Of a stretch of 6,299 bases of DNA, positions 5,001-6,299 are shown piece by piece. Origin of the DNA: an uncultured Clostridia bacterium (GTDB lineage Bacteria; Bacillota; Clostridia; TANB77; CAG-508). Made by a program: the position numbers and the translations under genes. Each line of letters opens with the position of its first letter. The stretch's first letter is position 1. Below the pieces are notes generated by a model, which saw only the letters and a list, made by a program, of their open reading frames with translations, ran no database searches and was not told the origin of the DNA. The DNA is taken from assembly GCA_948745425.1 (NCBI GenBank), contig CAPZDM010000084.1, positions 1-6,299 of the forward strand. The letters run 5' to 3'.

Positions 5001-6299
5001 ATGATAGATAACAGAAATTATCAAGAATATATACATTTTAATAAAATACCACATAGAATAACTCTGATAAAGGGTCAAACGGCATTAGGAAAAACAAAAG
5101 CTTATGGAATATCAATAAAAGAAGCAATATTTTGTAAATACATAATTGCTGTTCCTACCCATTCTCTAAAAGACGAGATATATGAAGACTTAATAGAGAT
5201 TGGATTTAAAGATATAATGAAAACCCCAAAATTGGAGTTTATTCATAACGATAAAATAAGGTATGAAGAAAAGAGACTTATGAATATAGGAGCATTTGGA
5301 AAGCGTAAAATTTTTTTGGAATCAGCTGTTGAAATGTTAAAAGATAAACTAGCACTAGAAAAGGAAGATTTAACCAAAGATAAAATAAGTGAAATTGAGA
5401 GAGATATAGAAAATATTTCATATTACTTAGAACAAAACGAAATTGTTAATCATTATATGGGGCATATTGTTACAACACAAGACAGACTATTTCATTTACA
5501 TTGGCATTTAAGATACACACATAAACTTATTATTGACGAAGATATTATAAGAAAATGTATCACAGTACGAACATTTAAGATAAAAGCATTAAAAAATACA
5601 TGTGAATGTTTAAGTGGAATCTTAGGTGAGGAATTAAAAAAGAAACTAGATACAATTTTAAATACTCCATATAAAAAAGTAAAATCAGTAAAACCAATAT
5701 ATCAAAAATCACTTACTAATTCACAAATCGAAAACATAGAAAAAGAGATTGTAGAAGAAAAAAAATCTATTTACAATATATTTGATGTTCTTAGTATTAG
5801 TGCTATATATAAATACAATGAAGATAGCGAAAAAATGAAAAACGACTATAATGATGATGACCTAGTTCATTGTTTAATTTGCAAAGAACCACCAAACATG
5901 GAAACTATTGTGCTGTCAGCAACATTAGAACCAGAATTTTACGAAAAATTTTTTGAGGAAAGACCTATTACCTATAAAGAAATACCCAAAGTTAAGTACA
6001 AAGGAAAAGTAATACAAGATTGTACATATTCTTATAGTAGGTCATGTTTAGTAGAACATAAAGGGCTATTAGCACAAATAAGAAAAAAACACGAGGGGCT
6101 TCCTATGATTACTTTTAAAAGATATTGTGAGTTAGGCGATTATAATTTTCGGAGCAGTTGAAGGGTTGAACTCATTAAAACGGTAAAGATATTGTAGTTG
6201 TAGGACTACCATATTTGAATGATATTGTTTATAAGTTCTTTTTATATGCCTTATATGAGGAAACCATTTCAGAAGAAAAACCTCATTATAAAAGAATAG
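5001..6299 (+). CDS. Superfamily 2-type helicase, two +1 frameshifts at in-frame CGG codons, 3' end outside window
   Basis: An ATP-dependent DNA helicase or translocase, probably the replication partner of the primase one base upstream. AAGGAGA (4984-4990) lies inside the end of that gene, suggesting coupled translation. Visible motifs: Walker A G25-QTALGKT-32, motif Ia IIAVPTHSL, VTTQDRLF near 160, DEAD-like box LIIDED, motif III VLSATLEPEF, MITF before the first frameshift. Skipping C6150 and C6181 gives F-G384-AVEGLNSLK-G394-KDIVVVGLPYLN, which matches the motif V/VI region of such helicases, and the frame stays open to the window edge (432 residues seen). Without correction the protein ends at TGA 6159-6161 and loses these motifs. 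The region around residues 100-145 is lysine- and glutamate-rich and probably coiled. The family is assigned by motifs; the C-terminus is not seen. Confidence 0.8.
6150..6152 (+). other. Putative +1 frameshift site 3 (CGG codon 384 of the helicase)
   Basis: Zero frame reads AAT TTT CGG AGC AGT TGA. Skipping C6150 gives AAT TTT GGA GCA GTT GAA GGG, N-F-G-A-V-E-G, the expected motif V region. The +1 frame has TAG at 6133-6135 and the zero frame stops at 6159-6161, so the shift is confined to 6136-6158. TTT could re-pair as TTC here, the only one of the four sites where P-site slippage would be easy. Confidence 0.7.
6181..6183 (+). other. Putative +1 frameshift site 4 (second CGG of the helicase, codon 394)
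   Basis: After the first correction the frame reads TTA AAA CGG TAA, a stop directly after the CGG. Skipping C6181 gives TTA AAA GGT AAA GAT ATT, L-K-G-K-D-I, a typical run before the VVVG strand. The new frame has TAA at 6176-6178 and the old one TAA at 6184-6186, so the shift can only happen at the AAA-CGG step. This is the most tightly located of the four. Confidence 0.7.

Noticed and set aside
298..6299. Simple pseudogene decay or random sequencing error as cause of the frameshifts
   Set aside because: All four are an extra C before a GGN codon in the same phase, with no other stop, deletion or substitution of key residues. This cannot be fully excluded without reads, but it is the poorer explanation.

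Overview
The window is strongly AT-rich, low-G+C DNA with textbook AGGAGG-type ribosome binding sites, which points to a Firmicutes-type bacterium (Clostridia or Bacilli relatives, or a reduced AT-rich relative). The gene set is that of a mobile or replicating accessory element: a tyrosine recombinase, a primase-like protein and a superfamily 2 helicase, with small orphan proteins between them. No structural phage, conjugation, resistance or CRISPR genes are visible.

Layout. Bases 1-55 hold the last codons of an upstream gene. After a non-coding gap comes the integrase (298-1279), closed by an inverted repeat shared with a convergent minus-strand gene (1329-2084) for a four-cysteine zinc-finger-like protein. 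A divergent intergenic region with a good extended -10 promoter (2155-2184) then opens a rightward operon: a 102-residue protein (2211-2519), a 47-residue probable membrane peptide (2531-2674), a strong hairpin, and a 130-residue protein (2747-3139). A leader with a 13-bp inverted repeat (3184-3246) precedes the replication pair: primase-like protein (3268-4999) and helicase (5001 to the window edge). These two are one base apart and probably translationally coupled.

The outstanding observation concerns translation. Three genes (integrase, primase, helicase) look broken by frameshifts, four in total. All four are the same event: an in-frame CGG codon at which skipping the C, so that the next codon read is GGN (glycine), restores the conserved protein. 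The sites are 811-813, 4417-4419, 6150-6152 and 6181-6183. In each case the restored glycine fits; in the integrase it is the Gly of the T-G-x-R catalytic box, and in the helicase it restores the motif V region. No other in-frame CGG exists in about 1,860 codons here, and the two out-of-frame CGG triplets inside these genes (4890, 5080) need no correction. Two sites lie only 31 bases apart in one gene, and the second is pinned between stop codons to the AAA-CGG step. Random decay or sequencing error does not explain this well. The best reading is a programmed or constitutive +1 frameshift (or four-base decoding of CGGN as Gly) in a host where CGG is not an ordinary arginine codon. I could not run database searches, so family names rest on motifs.
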